From the NCBI GenBank assembly GCA_040902585.1, contig JBBDXA010000038.1:1-47715 (forward strand): a DNA stretch of 47,715 nt. Direction: 5' to 3'. Shown here piece by piece: positions 9,034 to 18,073 of this stretch. The stretch is from JBBDXA01 sp040902585. GTDB lineage: Bacteria; Planctomycetota; Phycisphaerae; Phycisphaerales; Phycisphaeraceae. The stretch's first letter is position 1; every line of letters begins with the position of its first letter. The position numbers were made by a program, and so were the translations under genes. The notes under the pieces are model-generated. The model was given only the letters and a program-made list of their open reading frames with translations. It ran no database searches and was not told where the DNA came from.

Positions 9034-11553
9034 TCATCGGATGTACATGAACTCATTCGACACGAGTATCGCCTGGCAGATTCGCTGTAACAGTCTGTCG
9101 TTCGCGTTCGTCGCACTCTCCATCAGGGCGGCGATGCGAGTGACTTCCTCGCCTGTCGCGGGCCTGCCGAGCGCCGCCATGTATAGTTCATTGACGAACT
9201 CCTTCAGTTTTCCGTCCTCAAACTTCTTCGCCAGCTTGCCTGCGCTTTCCCAGATGAGCGGGCTGTTCATCGCGAGCAATGCCTGCGGGGCGACGGTCGT
9301 CGTCGGGCGATCGCCTTGCGACACGGCTGAATCAGGGAAGTCGAACAGCTCGAAAAAATCGTACAGGTGATTGCGCACGACAGGTTGATAGACGCTGCGG
9401 CGCGTGTTGTCGTAGGTGGTGCCGTCCTTGGAGGTGTGATCGAAAAGGAACTCGCGGTTCTTGACGTGGGTGATCGCCGGGCCGCCCATGGTCGTGTCGA
9501 GTCGGCCGCTGACGAAGAGCATGGCATCGCGAATGGCCTCGGCTTCGAGCCTGCGGATCGGAGCGCGGGAGTAGAGACGATTCTCCGGATCAAGCTGCGT
9601 TACTTTTGCATCGTGTTCACTGCTCATGCGATACGTACTTGAAAGCATGATCCGGCGATGCAGGGCTTTGATCGACCAGCCCTCCTCGACGAATCGCGAA
9701 GCGAGCCAGTCCAGCAGCGCAGGATGCGTGGGCGTTTCGCCGAGCTTGCCGAAGTTGTCAGGCGTGCGCACGAGGCCGCGGCCGAAGTGCCAGTGCCAGA
9801 CGCGGTTGACGATGACGCGGGCGGTGAGCGGGTTGTCCTTTGATGTGATCCACTTTGCGAGTTCGAGGCGACCGCTGTGGTTTTTCGCGATGGGCTCCTG
9901 TGTTGCAGTCGTGAGAACAAGAGGAAACCGCCGGGGCACCACATCGCCGAGTGACAGGTGGCTGCCGCGAATATGAACCGCCACATCCACCGGCTTGCCT
10001 TCGGTGACGCCCATCGCGGCGGACATGACGGGCGCTGCTTTTTCGGTCGCCGTCAGTTCGTCGCGCAGCTTTTTCAGATCCGCCTTGGCCGCGTCGTCAT
10101 ATTGCGTCTCGGGTTTCTCCGGCAGCTTCACCGCGATCGCCGGCGACTTCGATGCCGCATTCACGTCCGCCGGTGTCTCTGTTTCATTCGGCTTGACCGC
10201 CGCGTTCAGCTTGGCGAGCAGGTCCGCGTTCGCCTTCTCCACACGCGCCGCGATGGTTGCTTTTGTTGCCGCGAGCTTCGCATCGTGCTCGCCCTTGCGC
10301 TTCAAATCCTCCGCCGACGGGGTCGCGTTCTCCCACCACTTGGCGATGGTGACGAAGCTCTCCATCGTCTTCGTGCTCTTGAAAATCCCCGCCAGGGCGT
10401 AGTAATCGCGCGTGGAAATGGGATCGAACTTGTGATCGTGACACCGCGCGCAGCCGATGGTCATCGCGAGGAACGCGCGGCCGGTCGTGTCGATCTGCTC
10501 GTCGATAATGTCCATCTCCATCTTCGTTTTGTCGACCTCGGCGAGCACCTTGGGGCCGAGAGAGAGGAAGGCGGTGGCGATGAGGGGCTCGTAGGCCGCT
10601 TGCGGCTTAGCGCTCCCACCCACGGGAGTGGGTGGGCTTTGGGTTGACAGTAAATCACCCGCGATTTGCTGCGTGATGAACTGATCAAACGGCTTGTCAT
10701 CGTTGAACGAGGCGATGACATAATCGCGATAGCGCCACGCGTTGCCGTGCGCCACGTTTTCATCCAGCCCGTTCGAGTCGGCGTACCGCGCCACATCCAG
10801 CCAGTGCCGGCCCCAGCGTTCGCCGTAGCGCGGTGAAGCGAGCAACCGATCAATCACCTTCGCGAAGGCATCGGCGGAATCATCGGCAAGAAACGCTTCG
10901 ATCTGGGCAGGCGTCGGTGGCAGGCCGATGAGATCGAACGTCGCTCGGCGGATCAGCGTGCGCTTGTCCGCCAGGCGCGGCGATGCGACTCCTGCTTCTT
11001 CAAGCTTCGCGAGAATGAAATGATCAATCGGCGACGCACTCCACGCCTGATCGCGCACCTGCGGAGGAAGAGAATCGCGCACCGCCTGAAACGCCCAGTG
11101 CTTGCGGCCTTGGTCAAGATCAATCGTCGTCGCCTTCGCAACCGGCGCGGCCTCGCCGTCGCGCGGGTCGGGCGCGCCCATCTTCACCCACTCTTCGAGC
11201 AACCGAATCTCCGCATCCGTCAGCTTCGTCTTTGGCGGCATGCGCAGGTCGCTGTCGGTGTAGCGCACCGCCTTGATGATGAGACTTTCGTCCACCTTGC
11301 CCGGCACGAGCGAAGGTCCGCTGTCGCCGCCGAGCAGCGCAGCGTCGCGCGTGTCCAGGCGCAGCCCGCCTTTAGGTTTCTTCGTGATGGAGGTATCGGC
11401 TGAGTGACACTGGTAGCATTTGTCCACAAGAAGCGGGCGAATGTGTTTCTCGAAGAACGCGATGCCCTTCGCGTCAGGCTCGTCCGGCTCGGCGGCGAGC
11501 GTTGATGGGCACGCCGCGAGAAGTATCAACAGGATGGGAAACAGGCGTTGCAA
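9034..11553 (-). CDS. PSD1 and planctomycete cytochrome C domain protein (DUF1549/DUF1553)
   Basis: The domain order is typical: signal peptide (LLILLAACPSTLAAE), a planctomycete cytochrome c domain with heme motif CYQCH near residue 45, a DUF1549 region with LDVARYADSNG near residue 250 and a second CARCH motif near residue 368, then DUF1553 (NRVWHWHFGRGLVRTPDNFGKLGETP) to the C-terminus. The role is unproven; an exported heme protein linked to polysaccharide oxidation or electron transfer is commonly proposed. An ATG at 11715 exists, but the extension would translate a palindromic repeat (11648-11743), and a promoter-like sequence lies between it and the signal peptide. I therefore prefer the TTG at 11553, directly before the signal peptide. 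A palindrome at 10611-10640 is read in frame near residues 304-314. Confidence 0.92.
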   Translation of the reverse strand: MQRLFPILLILLAACPSTLAAEPDEPDAKGIAFFEKHIRPLLVDKCYQCHSADTSITKKPKGGLRLDTRDAALLGGDSGPSLVPGKVDESLIIKAVRYTDSDLRMPPKTKLTDAEIRLLEEWVKMGAPDPRDGEAAPVAKATTIDLDQGRKHWAFQAVRDSLPPQVRDQAWSASPIDHFILAKLEEAGVASPRLADKRTLIRRATFDLIGLPPTPAQIEAFLADDSADAFAKVIDRLLASPRYGERWGRHWLDVARYADSNGLDENVAHGNAWRYRDYVIASFNDDKPFDQFITQQIAGDLLSTQSPPTPVGGSAKPQAAYEPLIATAFLSLGPKVLAEVDKTKMEMDIIDEQIDTTGRAFLAMTIGCARCHDHKFDPISTRDYYALAGIFKSTKTMESFVTIAKWWENATPSAEDLKRKGEHDAKLAATKATIAARVEKANADLLAKLNAAVKPNETETPADVNAASKSPAIAVKLPEKPETQYDDAAKADLKKLRDELTATEKAAPVMSAAMGVTEGKPVDVAVHIRGSHLSLGDVVPRRFPLVLTTATQEPIAKNHSGRLELAKWITSKDNPLTARVIVNRVWHWHFGRGLVRTPDNFGKLGETPTHPALLDWLASRFVEEGWSIKALHRRIMLSSTYRMSSEHDAKVTQLDPENRLYSRAPIRRLEAEAIRDAMLFVSGRLDTTMGGPAITHVKNREFLFDHTSKDGTTYDNTRRSVYQPVVRNHLYDFFELFDFPDSAVSQGDRPTTTVAPQALLAMNSPLIWESAGKLAKKFEDGKLKEFVNELYMAALGRPATGEEVTRIAALMESATNANDRLLQRICQAILVSNEFMYIR
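10611..10640. repeat. Palindrome (family D) inside the PSD1 coding region
   Basis: A palindrome with arms CCCACCCA (10615-10622) and TGGGTGGG (10629-10636) lies within the PSD1 gene. It encodes part of the stretch SPPTPVGGSAKPQA between QIAGDLL and YEPLIATAF, a place where the family normally has only a short connection. The reading frame is kept, as expected for an in-frame insertion. Confidence 0.65.
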
Positions 11554-11597
11554 CAGGCGGTGTCCCGTGGGGATTGCGAGGGTCGTTCGGAGCGGAC

Positions 11598-11627
11598 TAT
11601 ATAGAGTGTATCGCGCGGGTGGATCAA
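11598..11627 (-). promoter_or_regulatory. Candidate sigma-70-type promoter for the PSD1 operon
   Basis: On the minus strand TTGATC (11627-11622) is followed after 18 bp by TATATA (11603-11598). Transcription would start near 11590, just upstream of the proposed TTG start at 11553. An alternative reading, TTGGGA with TACACT at 17 bp, overlaps it. The match is moderate. Confidence 0.35.
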
Positions 11628-11647
11628 TCCCAATGCGGTTGAGATGC

Positions 11648-11743
11648 GAGCCGGGGCGTATTCGCCCCGGTAAGGTATGCGGGTACGGGCGAAGACTTTC
11701 GTGGGCCGGGTTCACCGGGGCGAATACGCCCCGGCTCGCTATC
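11648..11743. repeat. Palindromic element (family A), composite of two inverted copies
   Basis: The left unit at 11648-11674 (GAGCCGGGGCGTATTCGCCC and following bases) is itself a hairpin, CCGGGGCG...CGCCCCGG. An inverted copy lies at 11714-11743. The pair flanks about 40 bp. A second composite with the same arms is at 14983-15077, which shows that it is a dispersed repeat family. It lies in the divergent region between the PSD1 operon and the second DUF1501 gene. Confidence 0.85.
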
Positions 11744-11868
11744 GGAAAAAATGATCCGCTGAACGCGAGGGTTGGTCGATTATCATGTTGGAGTCGGTTG
11801 GCTTCGTCTTTTTTGGATTGAGGTGCGTTTTGCTTTCGATTCAGGCTTCAGGTCATTCATCGCGATCC

Positions 11869-13236
11869 ATGCTCAGCCGGCGTGAAATGCTTCGCGTTGG
11901 CGGGGCGCTGGGCCTTTCCACGCTGGGCCTACAACAAGCGATGGCCGCGCAGCCTGCGGCATCTCCCTTGAAACGCGGCGGTTCCTTCGGGCGTGCCAAG
12001 GCGTGCATCGTGCTCTTCCTTGCGGGCGGTCCGCCGCAGCATGAAACGTGGGACCCCAAGCCTGATGCCAGCGCCGATATCCGCGGTGACTTCGGCACCA
12101 TCAAATCCACCATCCCCGGCCTTCGCGTCGGCGAGCTTATGCCCAAGCTCGCGAAGCAGGCACATAAGTGGTCAGTCCTTCGCGCGGTGCGAACCGAAGA
12201 CAACGCCCACTCGGCGAGCGGGTATTACATGCTCACCGGTCGGCCGCACTCGCCCAAGGGTCAGGAGAATGCGACCTCGAAGGAGCCGAACCTCTGGCCC
12301 AGTTTCGGCGCGGTGGCGGGCAGGCTGATGCCCCGGCGAGGGCCGCTGCCCGGCGCGGTGACCGTGCCTGAACACATCTGGAACACCGGCATGATTCCCT
12401 GGCCCGGTCAGGACGCCGGCTGGATGGGCCGCGCGAGTGACCCCTGGCTGATTCAGTGCGATCCGAACGAGCCGAACTTCACCATGTCCGGCCTCGAGCT
12501 TCCGCCCGGTGTCGATCAGCTTCGCCTCAAGCAACGTCTCTCGCTGCACAAGCAGTTGAACGATCACGTCGACAGCTACGCGCGACTTCGCGATTTTGAA
12601 GGCCACGATGCGTGGACGAACACAGCCGTCGATCTGCTCGCCTCGAACAACACCCGCAAGGCTTTCAACCTCGATGATGAAACGAAGGAAACGCGCGATC
12701 GATATGGCAGGCATCGCTTCGGACAGAGCGTGCTGCTGGCGCGAAGGCTCGTCGAGTCCGGCGTGTCGCTCGTGCAGGTGAACTGGACGCGCGACAAGGA
12801 CGGCACCAACGACAGCCCGATGTGGGACACGCATCAGAAACACAGCCACTGGATCAAGAACAGGTTGATGCCGCCGATGGATGCAGCGGCGAGCGCCTTG
12901 ATCGATGACCTGAGCGAGCGCGGGCTGCTCGATGAAACGCTGGTCGTGTGGATGGGCGAGTTCGGGCGCACGCCCAAGATCAACGGGCAGGGCGGACGCG
13001 ATCACTGGGGCAATGTCTTCTCGATGGCGATGGCTGGCGGCGGCATCCGCGAAGGCGTCGTGCATGGCGCATCGGATGCGATCGGCGCGGAGCCGAAGGA
13101 AGGCGTCGTGAAACCGGAGAACGTGCTGGCGACGGTATTTCACTGCCTGGGCCTGGGCGCGGATGCGACGATCACGGACCCCACCGGGCGGCCGCATCAC
13201 ATCACGTATGGCGATCCGGTGAAGGCGATTATTTGA
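11869..13236 (+). CDS. DUF1501 domain-containing protein (second copy)
   Basis: A 455-residue DUF1501 protein with a Tat-like leader, MLSRREMLRVGGALGLSTLG. Family motifs are FLAGGPPQHETWDPKPDA, SVLRAVRTEDNAHSASGYYMLTGRPH, LPGAVTVPEHIWNTG and WMGEFGRTPKINGQGGRDHWGNVFSMAMAGGGI. It differs in sequence from the copy at 7497-8933. The start at 11869 is chosen because it opens the conserved SRREMLRVGG leader; the frame runs further upstream without family similarity. It is divergent from the PSD1 operon and has no adjacent PSD1 partner of its own. A family B palindrome begins at its stop codon and may serve as a transcript end. Function is unknown beyond export and the family fold. Confidence 0.92.
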   Translation: MLSRREMLRVGGALGLSTLGLQQAMAAQPAASPLKRGGSFGRAKACIVLFLAGGPPQHETWDPKPDASADIRGDFGTIKSTIPGLRVGELMPKLAKQAHKWSVLRAVRTEDNAHSASGYYMLTGRPHSPKGQENATSKEPNLWPSFGAVAGRLMPRRGPLPGAVTVPEHIWNTGMIPWPGQDAGWMGRASDPWLIQCDPNEPNFTMSGLELPPGVDQLRLKQRLSLHKQLNDHVDSYARLRDFEGHDAWTNTAVDLLASNNTRKAFNLDDETKETRDRYGRHRFGQSVLLARRLVESGVSLVQVNWTRDKDGTNDSPMWDTHQKHSHWIKNRLMPPMDAAASALIDDLSERGLLDETLVVWMGEFGRTPKINGQGGRDHWGNVFSMAMAGGGIREGVVHGASDAIGAEPKEGVVKPENVLATVFHCLGLGADATITDPTGRPHHITYGDPVKAII

Positions 13237-13354
13237 GCACCATCCCGACAGGGTGGTGCTATTCGCGCACGAAGACCTGTTGCCAACGACGCATCAGAAA
13301 TCCGCTCGCCAATAGCACCACCCTGTCGGGATGGTGCTCCCGGGATGGTGCTCC
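13235..13354. repeat. Palindromic element (family B), inverted pair plus partial copy
   Basis: Each unit is a hairpin of the form AGCACCA(T/C)CC...GGG(A/T)GGTGCT. Units lie at 13235-13260 and 13314-13340, with a 14-bp partial copy (CGGGATGGTGCTCC) directly following at 13341-13354. The first unit begins at the stop codon of the DUF1501 gene. Other copies are at 17443, 17494, 20449, 20494, 20526 and 28059. Confidence 0.88.
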
Positions 13355-13373
13355 CTTGCTATCCTCCGCGTGT

Positions 13374-13703
13374 ATGCCGAATCTCCTCGCTGACATTCCG
13401 CACGACCTGCCTGAAGAACGCATCGAAGTCCTACACGCGGGCGAAGGCCTGCGCATCGAGCGCATCCTTTCGCGCGGCCACGCTTCGCCGCCGGGCTTCT
13501 GGTACGACCAGCCGGTGGATGAATGGGTGCTCGTCGTGCAGGGCGCGGGGCGAATTCGTTTTGAGAACGACGATCGTGTGGTTGAAATGAGAACCGGCGA
13601 TGGCCTGTTCATCCGCGCGCACGAACGGCATCGCGTGGAATGGACCGATCCCGCCCAGACCACGGTCTGGCTGGCGGTGCATCTGGGGTTGAAGCGAGCG
13701 TAA
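13374..13703 (+). CDS. Cupin domain-containing protein
   Basis: A 109-residue single-domain cupin. The beta-barrel signature is visible as DEWVLVVQGAGRIRFEND (with the G(x)5-type turn and a possible metal-binding Glu) and GDGLFIRAHERHRVEWT (the second motif, with a PxxxxH-like His). Cupins of this size include small-molecule binding proteins and sugar or acid isomerases; nothing here defines the substrate. The ATG at 13374 is 20 bp downstream of a family B palindrome. A CPXCG protein follows 12 bp after the stop, so the two may be co-transcribed. Confidence 0.85.
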   Translation: MPNLLADIPHDLPEERIEVLHAGEGLRIERILSRGHASPPGFWYDQPVDEWVLVVQGAGRIRFENDDRVVEMRTGDGLFIRAHERHRVEWTDPAQTTVWLAVHLGLKRA

Positions 13704-13715
13704 ACGTTTCGTGGA

Positions 13716-13913
13716 ATGATGGTGAAGCCTATGCGCGATGAAGCCAGTTACATCTGCGACTCCTGCGGCGAAGAGATCGTCGTGCCCATCGATCCTTCCG
13801 CGGGGCGGAGTCAGGAGTACGTCGAAGATTGCCCGGTGTGCTGTTGTCCGAACGTGATTCACGTGGAGCTTGAAGAAGATGGCGAAGTCCGCGTGTGGGC
13901 CCAGCGCGAGTGA
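13716..13913 (+). CDS. CPXCG motif-containing cysteine-rich protein
   Basis: A 65-residue small protein of the CPXCG cysteine-rich family, seen in many bacteria with unknown function. Two cysteine knuckles are present: CDSCGE near residue 14 and DCPVCC near residue 40, the latter inside the conserved YVEDCPVCC context. They probably bind zinc. Three in-frame ATGs lie at 13716, 13719 and 13731. The third, MRDEASYICDSCG, would give a protein closer to the family core, so the first start is uncertain. It lies 12 bp after the cupin gene and converges tail-to-tail with the next gene, with no gap. Confidence 0.85.
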   Translation: MMVKPMRDEASYICDSCGEEIVVPIDPSAGRSQEYVEDCPVCCCPNVIHVELEEDGEVRVWAQRE

Positions 13914-14918
13914 TTACTCATCGTCCAGCCGCAGCACGCGCTCGGTGACCTCATCGTTGTTCCTGATCTCGCGGAGCTTAATCGTTCCGTCAGACATCGT
14001 CTCTGCGGTCCATCGCTGGTCGGCGCTCATCGCGAACGGGCCGTGTCGAAGCGGCACGTGCTCATTCAATAGCATCTCTCGCAGGTCGGACACCTTGTCG
14101 CTGGCGCGCTCGGCCTTTTCCTTCTCCAGATCCAGCTTCCAGATCAGCGTGCGGACGGACTTGGAACCTCGCCTGATGCTGCCGAACCTGAGCGTTAACT
14201 GTTTCGCCTTGGCGTCCCATTGCAAATCGGGCGTTGAGTGGAAGTTCCACGGCTCCAGAAGGGTGAGTGGCCCACCAAGATCCACATGGTCGAGCACGAT
14301 TGAATTGAATTCGGCATTCTCTTCGTCTTTGAATTTCCAGAGCGTGAGCTTGCCGTTTCGATTCAGCGTGATCAACTGACGAGGCTGCACGAACACCGCA
14401 CTCAGGGGTTGATCGTTTGGTTGTTTCTCGATCGGTGGTTCGGCGCGCTTCGCCGGTACAGCCTCGCGCGTTGCGTCCTTCTGTACTTTCTCCTTCAAGA
14501 GAATCATCGGCTTCTTCTCGCCGATGCGCCATAAGCCAAGCGTGGAAGACACGGTCGACGGATGATGCCTCCGGCCTTGCTCCTGTTCGATCGTGGTCAA
14601 GACGATGGTCTTGTTGTCGCTGGCGAACGCCAGCGGCGCGGTCGCGTTCCAGATGATCGTTCGCTTACCGGTGGAAAGGTCCCATTGCGCGACGAAGCCA
14701 ATCCAGTCCGTGCCGGGGCGATTCCGCGCGGTGCGAAAGTACGCGGCCACCAGGTGCTTGCCGTCGGGACTAAAGTCCATGTCGATGATGCTCGGGTGCC
14801 TGAAGATGTCCTTGTGCGCGTCGGGAAAAACGTTGCTCTCGAAGAGGTCGGCGGCCAAGGCGCTGCACGACGCCCACCCCACGAAGAGGATCATGACGCT
14901 GATGGAGAGGTTTCGCAT
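13914..14918 (-). CDS. Exported WD40-like beta-propeller protein, function unknown
   Basis: A signal peptide (MRNLSISVMILFVGWASCSALAA) is followed by about 310 residues with WD40-type features: IIDMDFSPDGKHLVAAYF, WDLSTGKRTIIWNATAPLAFASDNKTIVL and FAMSADQRWTAETMSDGTIKLREI. Only three or four blades are clear, fewer than a closed seven-bladed propeller, so the protein may be diverged or only part of a propeller. A charged, Lys/Glu-rich segment interrupts the middle. It ends directly against the convergent CPXCG gene. No enzymatic motif is seen. Role unknown; a protein-interaction scaffold in the periplasm is a reasonable guess. Confidence 0.75.
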   Translation of the reverse strand: MRNLSISVMILFVGWASCSALAADLFESNVFPDAHKDIFRHPSIIDMDFSPDGKHLVAAYFRTARNRPGTDWIGFVAQWDLSTGKRTIIWNATAPLAFASDNKTIVLTTIEQEQGRRHHPSTVSSTLGLWRIGEKKPMILLKEKVQKDATREAVPAKRAEPPIEKQPNDQPLSAVFVQPRQLITLNRNGKLTLWKFKDEENAEFNSIVLDHVDLGGPLTLLEPWNFHSTPDLQWDAKAKQLTLRFGSIRRGSKSVRTLIWKLDLEKEKAERASDKVSDLREMLLNEHVPLRHGPFAMSADQRWTAETMSDGTIKLREIRNNDEVTERVLRLDDE

Positions 14919-14982
14919 AGTTGAAGTTTACGGCGTCCGGTCAGGCCGGTTGTCACAGTCGCGTAACACGCAGCGAATGACC

Positions 14983-15077
14983 AGCGAGCCGGGGCGTATT
15001 CGCCCCGGTAAGTCCCGGCCGCGCTGTTAACGACAAAATTGAAACCTACCGGGGCGAATATGCCCCGGCTCGCTATC
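14983..15077. repeat. Palindromic element (family A), second composite; supplies the stop codon of the PhoD-like gene
   Basis: Arms at 14983-15012 and 15048-15077 repeat the family A unit of 11648-11743 in the same head-to-head arrangement, with one base difference in the right arm (AATATG for AATACG). The right arm includes the TAG stop of the phosphatase gene at 15073-15075. The element therefore defines the C-terminus of that protein. Confidence 0.85.
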
Positions 15078-17388
15078 CAATCACATTCTCCCCGCGATTC
15101 TCCTTCTGCTGAATCGTCACCGGCCAACCGGGGAATTCGTTGCCTTCCTTGCCGTCCGTCGGGTCGATGTTGAAGCGATACGAGTGAATCTCGTACGTCT
15201 TCTTCTTCGTGTCGATGATGACCAGCCCGAAGCCGCTGCCTTTTTGATGGGCCAGGTCGTAGCGGTTCTTCTCCTTGCCGACCTCCGGGTTGCCCACCGC
15301 GTAGACGTACACTTTGTTGCCGAAGCCATCGATGTATTCGCCGGTGTGAGGCAGGTTGTGCTTCGGGCGGTTCTCATGCGGCATGCCGACTTCATCGGGC
15401 CGCCACCAGCGCGGGTAGCCCACGGCTATCGCGGGCGGACAGAAGGACCACGCGCTCTCACGCTGCTTCTCGACGCCGTATTGCACGAGCGTGGTGATGT
15501 GCTGATCGCCGTTGATATGCAGCGGCATCGCCTTGGTGAGGATCTTCACCGCGCGGTTCCGCGCCGTCTGCGGCCAGCCGCCCGCGTCCAGATCCGCCTT
15601 GAGGTAGCCGTTGTAGCCGCCGTGATGCGTGGCGACGGCGGCGAACGGCGTCTGACTCAGTAGCACCTTGATGTCGCAGCCGCGCCAGTCGTCAGCCCAT
15701 TCGGTGAGAAACTTTTCCTGTCGCTCGCCCAGCAGCACAAGGCCGGGCTTGTCGAGCTTGCTCGTGTCAAAGTTTTTGTCCTGCACATGATCGGCCCGCC
15801 CGCCACCGGTGTCCACATGCTGAGGCCCGCTCTTGAACTGCCGATCTCCCAGCACCGCGAAGCTCACCCGGCCGAACACCACATCGCCGTAGTACACGCT
15901 GATGTCCTGCAACACCGGCGTGCCGTCGTAAGGATCAGGATGATGCCCCGCGCAGGTGCGATGCACGACGTTCACCATCCGCGCCGGCTGGCGGTACCCG
16001 CCTTCGGACGAGGTCGTGCCCGCCTTCATCGGCGCGCCGCTTTCGCCCCAGATGTTGCCGTGAAACACATCGTGATCATCCGGGATGCACAGCGTCGGGC
16101 GATCGCGCATCGCATCGCGGAAGGACCAGCCGAACTGGTAAAACTTGCGGAGATAATTCAGGATCGCCGGCTCGGCGGGATCGCGGATGATCCCGTATCC
16201 GCCGTGGTTTTCATAGAGCTGATCGCCGGAGAAGTAGAGCATGTCCGGATCGAGCTTCACCACATTCTTCGCGACCGGTTCATACGGAAAGGCATAGTCA
16301 TTCTGACACGTGAGGGCACCGAGTCGAACGGGGCGATCCACAGGATTCGCGCGGATGGTGCCGGTGTAATCAAACTCGGTCGTGGAGCCATCACGATTGC
16401 TCTGCTGGTAGACAAGGCGATAGGGCGTCGCGGTTTTCTCATCCCATTTGGCGATGCGGAAGACCGCGGTCCAGGCATCGGTGTCGAGCTCAGCGTCAGC
16501 AATCGACTTCCATGCGCCCTCCTTCTTGATTTGAAGCGTGATCTTTTTGTTGTCCTTCTCGCCGAGCGGTCCGGTCAGCGCGGACAGCTTCATGACGAAG
16601 CCTTCATCGCCGCGTGAGTCGCTCAAGGAATACATCGCCCACAGGATCGGGCCGAAGGCTTGATCGGGCTTGATGGTGAAGGCGTCGCCGGTCGCGGTCC
16701 AGTCGGCGAAGCGGTAGCGACCGCCCATGCCGACGTTCTGAGCGGACATGAGATTGCTGACGACCGCGACGTTACCGAGGATCGCTGCGGGTGCGGCGAT
16801 CTGCGTGATCGTTCCGATCGAGTCGCCCGCCTTGTTCTTCAGCGTCAGCGTCAGCGCGTACTGCTTGTCGCCGGGGCTGCCGGAAAGGTGCAGCGTGAGG
16901 TCTTCAAACTTGATGTTCGCATCCATCTTGTTCGAGCCTTGCCCAAGCACCAGGGCGTTGCCGTCGAACCCGGCGTTGATGCCGCCTTTGGCAAAGCTGC
17001 TCGCGCGATGTTCCTTGATGTCACTCTGAATGCCGATGCGGAATCCCGCGCCCCCGTCGTTCTTGCCGGTCGCCACCCGGCTGACGCGCACGGACATCTC
17101 AAACGAACCTTTCGCATTGGTGATTTGATGCGTGATGAGATGGACATTGCGATCGCCGCCGGGCTTGATGCACTCGGCAGCGCCGTCGATGATGCGCCAG
17201 TCTTCCATCGGGTTGGCCCAGAAGCTCCCGCCCAGCCAGACGCGATCGTGAGTGTTGGAGAGATTGCTGATCGCACCCGCCTTCGCGCTGTTCGCCTGCG
17301 CGAAGGCCTGCGAAGCTCGGCGAGCGCTCAGCAGCGTCGTGCCGAGGACCACCAGTTTCAGTGCGCTGCGTCGTGAAAGATCATCCAT
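15073..17388 (-). CDS. Tat-exported PhoD-like metallophosphatase with N-terminal lectin-like domain
   Basis: A 771-residue protein. A Tat leader (DLSRRSALKLVVLGTTLLSA) is followed by a beta-rich, concanavalin/DUF1080-like domain (to about residue 240, WLGGSFWANPMEDWRIIDGAAE). The C-terminal half is a PhoD-like calcineurin-superfamily phosphatase with LGALTCQND near residue 360, YFSGDQLYENHGG near 387, the metal-binding IPDDHDVFHGNIWGE near 437 and HINGDQHITT near 625. Such enzymes hydrolyse phosphodiesters or phosphomonoesters outside the cytoplasm. The start is the ATG at 17388, with AGAGGA upstream; a longer frame to 17487 would translate a family B palindrome. The stop codon lies within a family A repeat, so the last few residues may not be ancestral. 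Confidence 0.85.
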   Translation of the reverse strand: MDDLSRRSALKLVVLGTTLLSARRASQAFAQANSAKAGAISNLSNTHDRVWLGGSFWANPMEDWRIIDGAAECIKPGGDRNVHLITHQITNAKGSFEMSVRVSRVATGKNDGGAGFRIGIQSDIKEHRASSFAKGGINAGFDGNALVLGQGSNKMDANIKFEDLTLHLSGSPGDKQYALTLTLKNKAGDSIGTITQIAAPAAILGNVAVVSNLMSAQNVGMGGRYRFADWTATGDAFTIKPDQAFGPILWAMYSLSDSRGDEGFVMKLSALTGPLGEKDNKKITLQIKKEGAWKSIADAELDTDAWTAVFRIAKWDEKTATPYRLVYQQSNRDGSTTEFDYTGTIRANPVDRPVRLGALTCQNDYAFPYEPVAKNVVKLDPDMLYFSGDQLYENHGGYGIIRDPAEPAILNYLRKFYQFGWSFRDAMRDRPTLCIPDDHDVFHGNIWGESGAPMKAGTTSSEGGYRQPARMVNVVHRTCAGHHPDPYDGTPVLQDISVYYGDVVFGRVSFAVLGDRQFKSGPQHVDTGGGRADHVQDKNFDTSKLDKPGLVLLGERQEKFLTEWADDWRGCDIKVLLSQTPFAAVATHHGGYNGYLKADLDAGGWPQTARNRAVKILTKAMPLHINGDQHITTLVQYGVEKQRESAWSFCPPAIAVGYPRWWRPDEVGMPHENRPKHNLPHTGEYIDGFGNKVYVYAVGNPEVGKEKNRYDLAHQKGSGFGLVIIDTKKKTYEIHSYRFNIDPTDGKEGNEFPGWPVTIQQKENRGENVIG

Positions 17389-17442
17389 CGTGATTCCTCT
17401 CGTTCGTAGGTCGATTGTGAACAGGAACAGGTTAGCACAACT

Positions 17443-17520
17443 GAAGCACCGTCCTGACAGGGCGGTGCCGGAGACGAACGAAAGCACCAGATCGCACCAC
17501 CCTGCCGGGATGGTGCTCCA
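17443..17520. repeat. Palindromic element (family B), inverted pair
   Basis: Units at 17443-17469 and 17494-17520 flank about 24 bp. The first unit is slightly diverged (GCACCGTCC...GGGCGGTGCC) but keeps pairing through compensating changes. The pair lies in the divergent region between the PhoD-like gene and the first DinB gene. Confidence 0.85.
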
Positions 17521-17572
17521 AACTACTTACACGCGTTCCCGATACAATCGCAGCCTCATCACGGAGAATCCC

Positions 17573-18073
17573 ATGATTAACGCGCTGATCAACTACCAGG
17601 CCCGCTCGCTCGATTACGCGAAGAAGCTCGTGGCGGACCTGACGCCGGCGCAGTGGTGCGCTCAGCCGAAGACCGACACCGGCCTCGTGAAGAATCACGC
17701 GGCCTGGATCATCGGGCATCTCGTCTGGGTGGCGGACAAAGCCACGATGGGCCGTTGCCTCGCGCAGCCGGGCACGATCGACGAAGCCTGGAACCCGCTC
17801 TTCGGCGGCAAGAGCGAGCCATCGGCCGACACCTCGCTTTATCCCGACAAGGCTGCGCTCATGGGCCTGTACGAAGACGCCGTGAACCGCATCGCGGCCT
17901 ATCTGAAAACGTGCGACGCATCATTGCTTCATCGCGCCACGCCCGATGAAGCCTTCCGCAAACGCTTCCCGACCATCGGCTTCGCGCTGATGCATGTGAT
18001 GGTCGGCCACGAGATGCTGCACCTGGGCCAGCTCAGCGCGTGGCGAAGGGCGCTGGGGTTGGGCACTGTGTAG
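17573..18073 (+). CDS. DinB family protein (first of two)
   Basis: A 166-residue DinB/YfiT-like four-helix bundle. The metal-binding His triad appears present: His in KNHAAWIIGHLVW near residue 43, and the C-terminal HVMVGHEMLHLGQLSAWRR with two further His. Such proteins are often metal-dependent thiol transferases or hydrolases, or have unknown roles. The ATG at 17573 follows GGAGAATCCC, a usable Shine-Dalgarno. A second DinB gene lies 139 bp downstream on the same strand; the two differ clearly in sequence, so this is an old duplication or independent acquisition. The gap between them holds an AAATGCA heptamer element. Confidence 0.88.
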   Translation: MINALINYQARSLDYAKKLVADLTPAQWCAQPKTDTGLVKNHAAWIIGHLVWVADKATMGRCLAQPGTIDEAWNPLFGGKSEPSADTSLYPDKAALMGLYEDAVNRIAAYLKTCDASLLHRATPDEAFRKRFPTIGFALMHVMVGHEMLHLGQLSAWRRALGLGTV

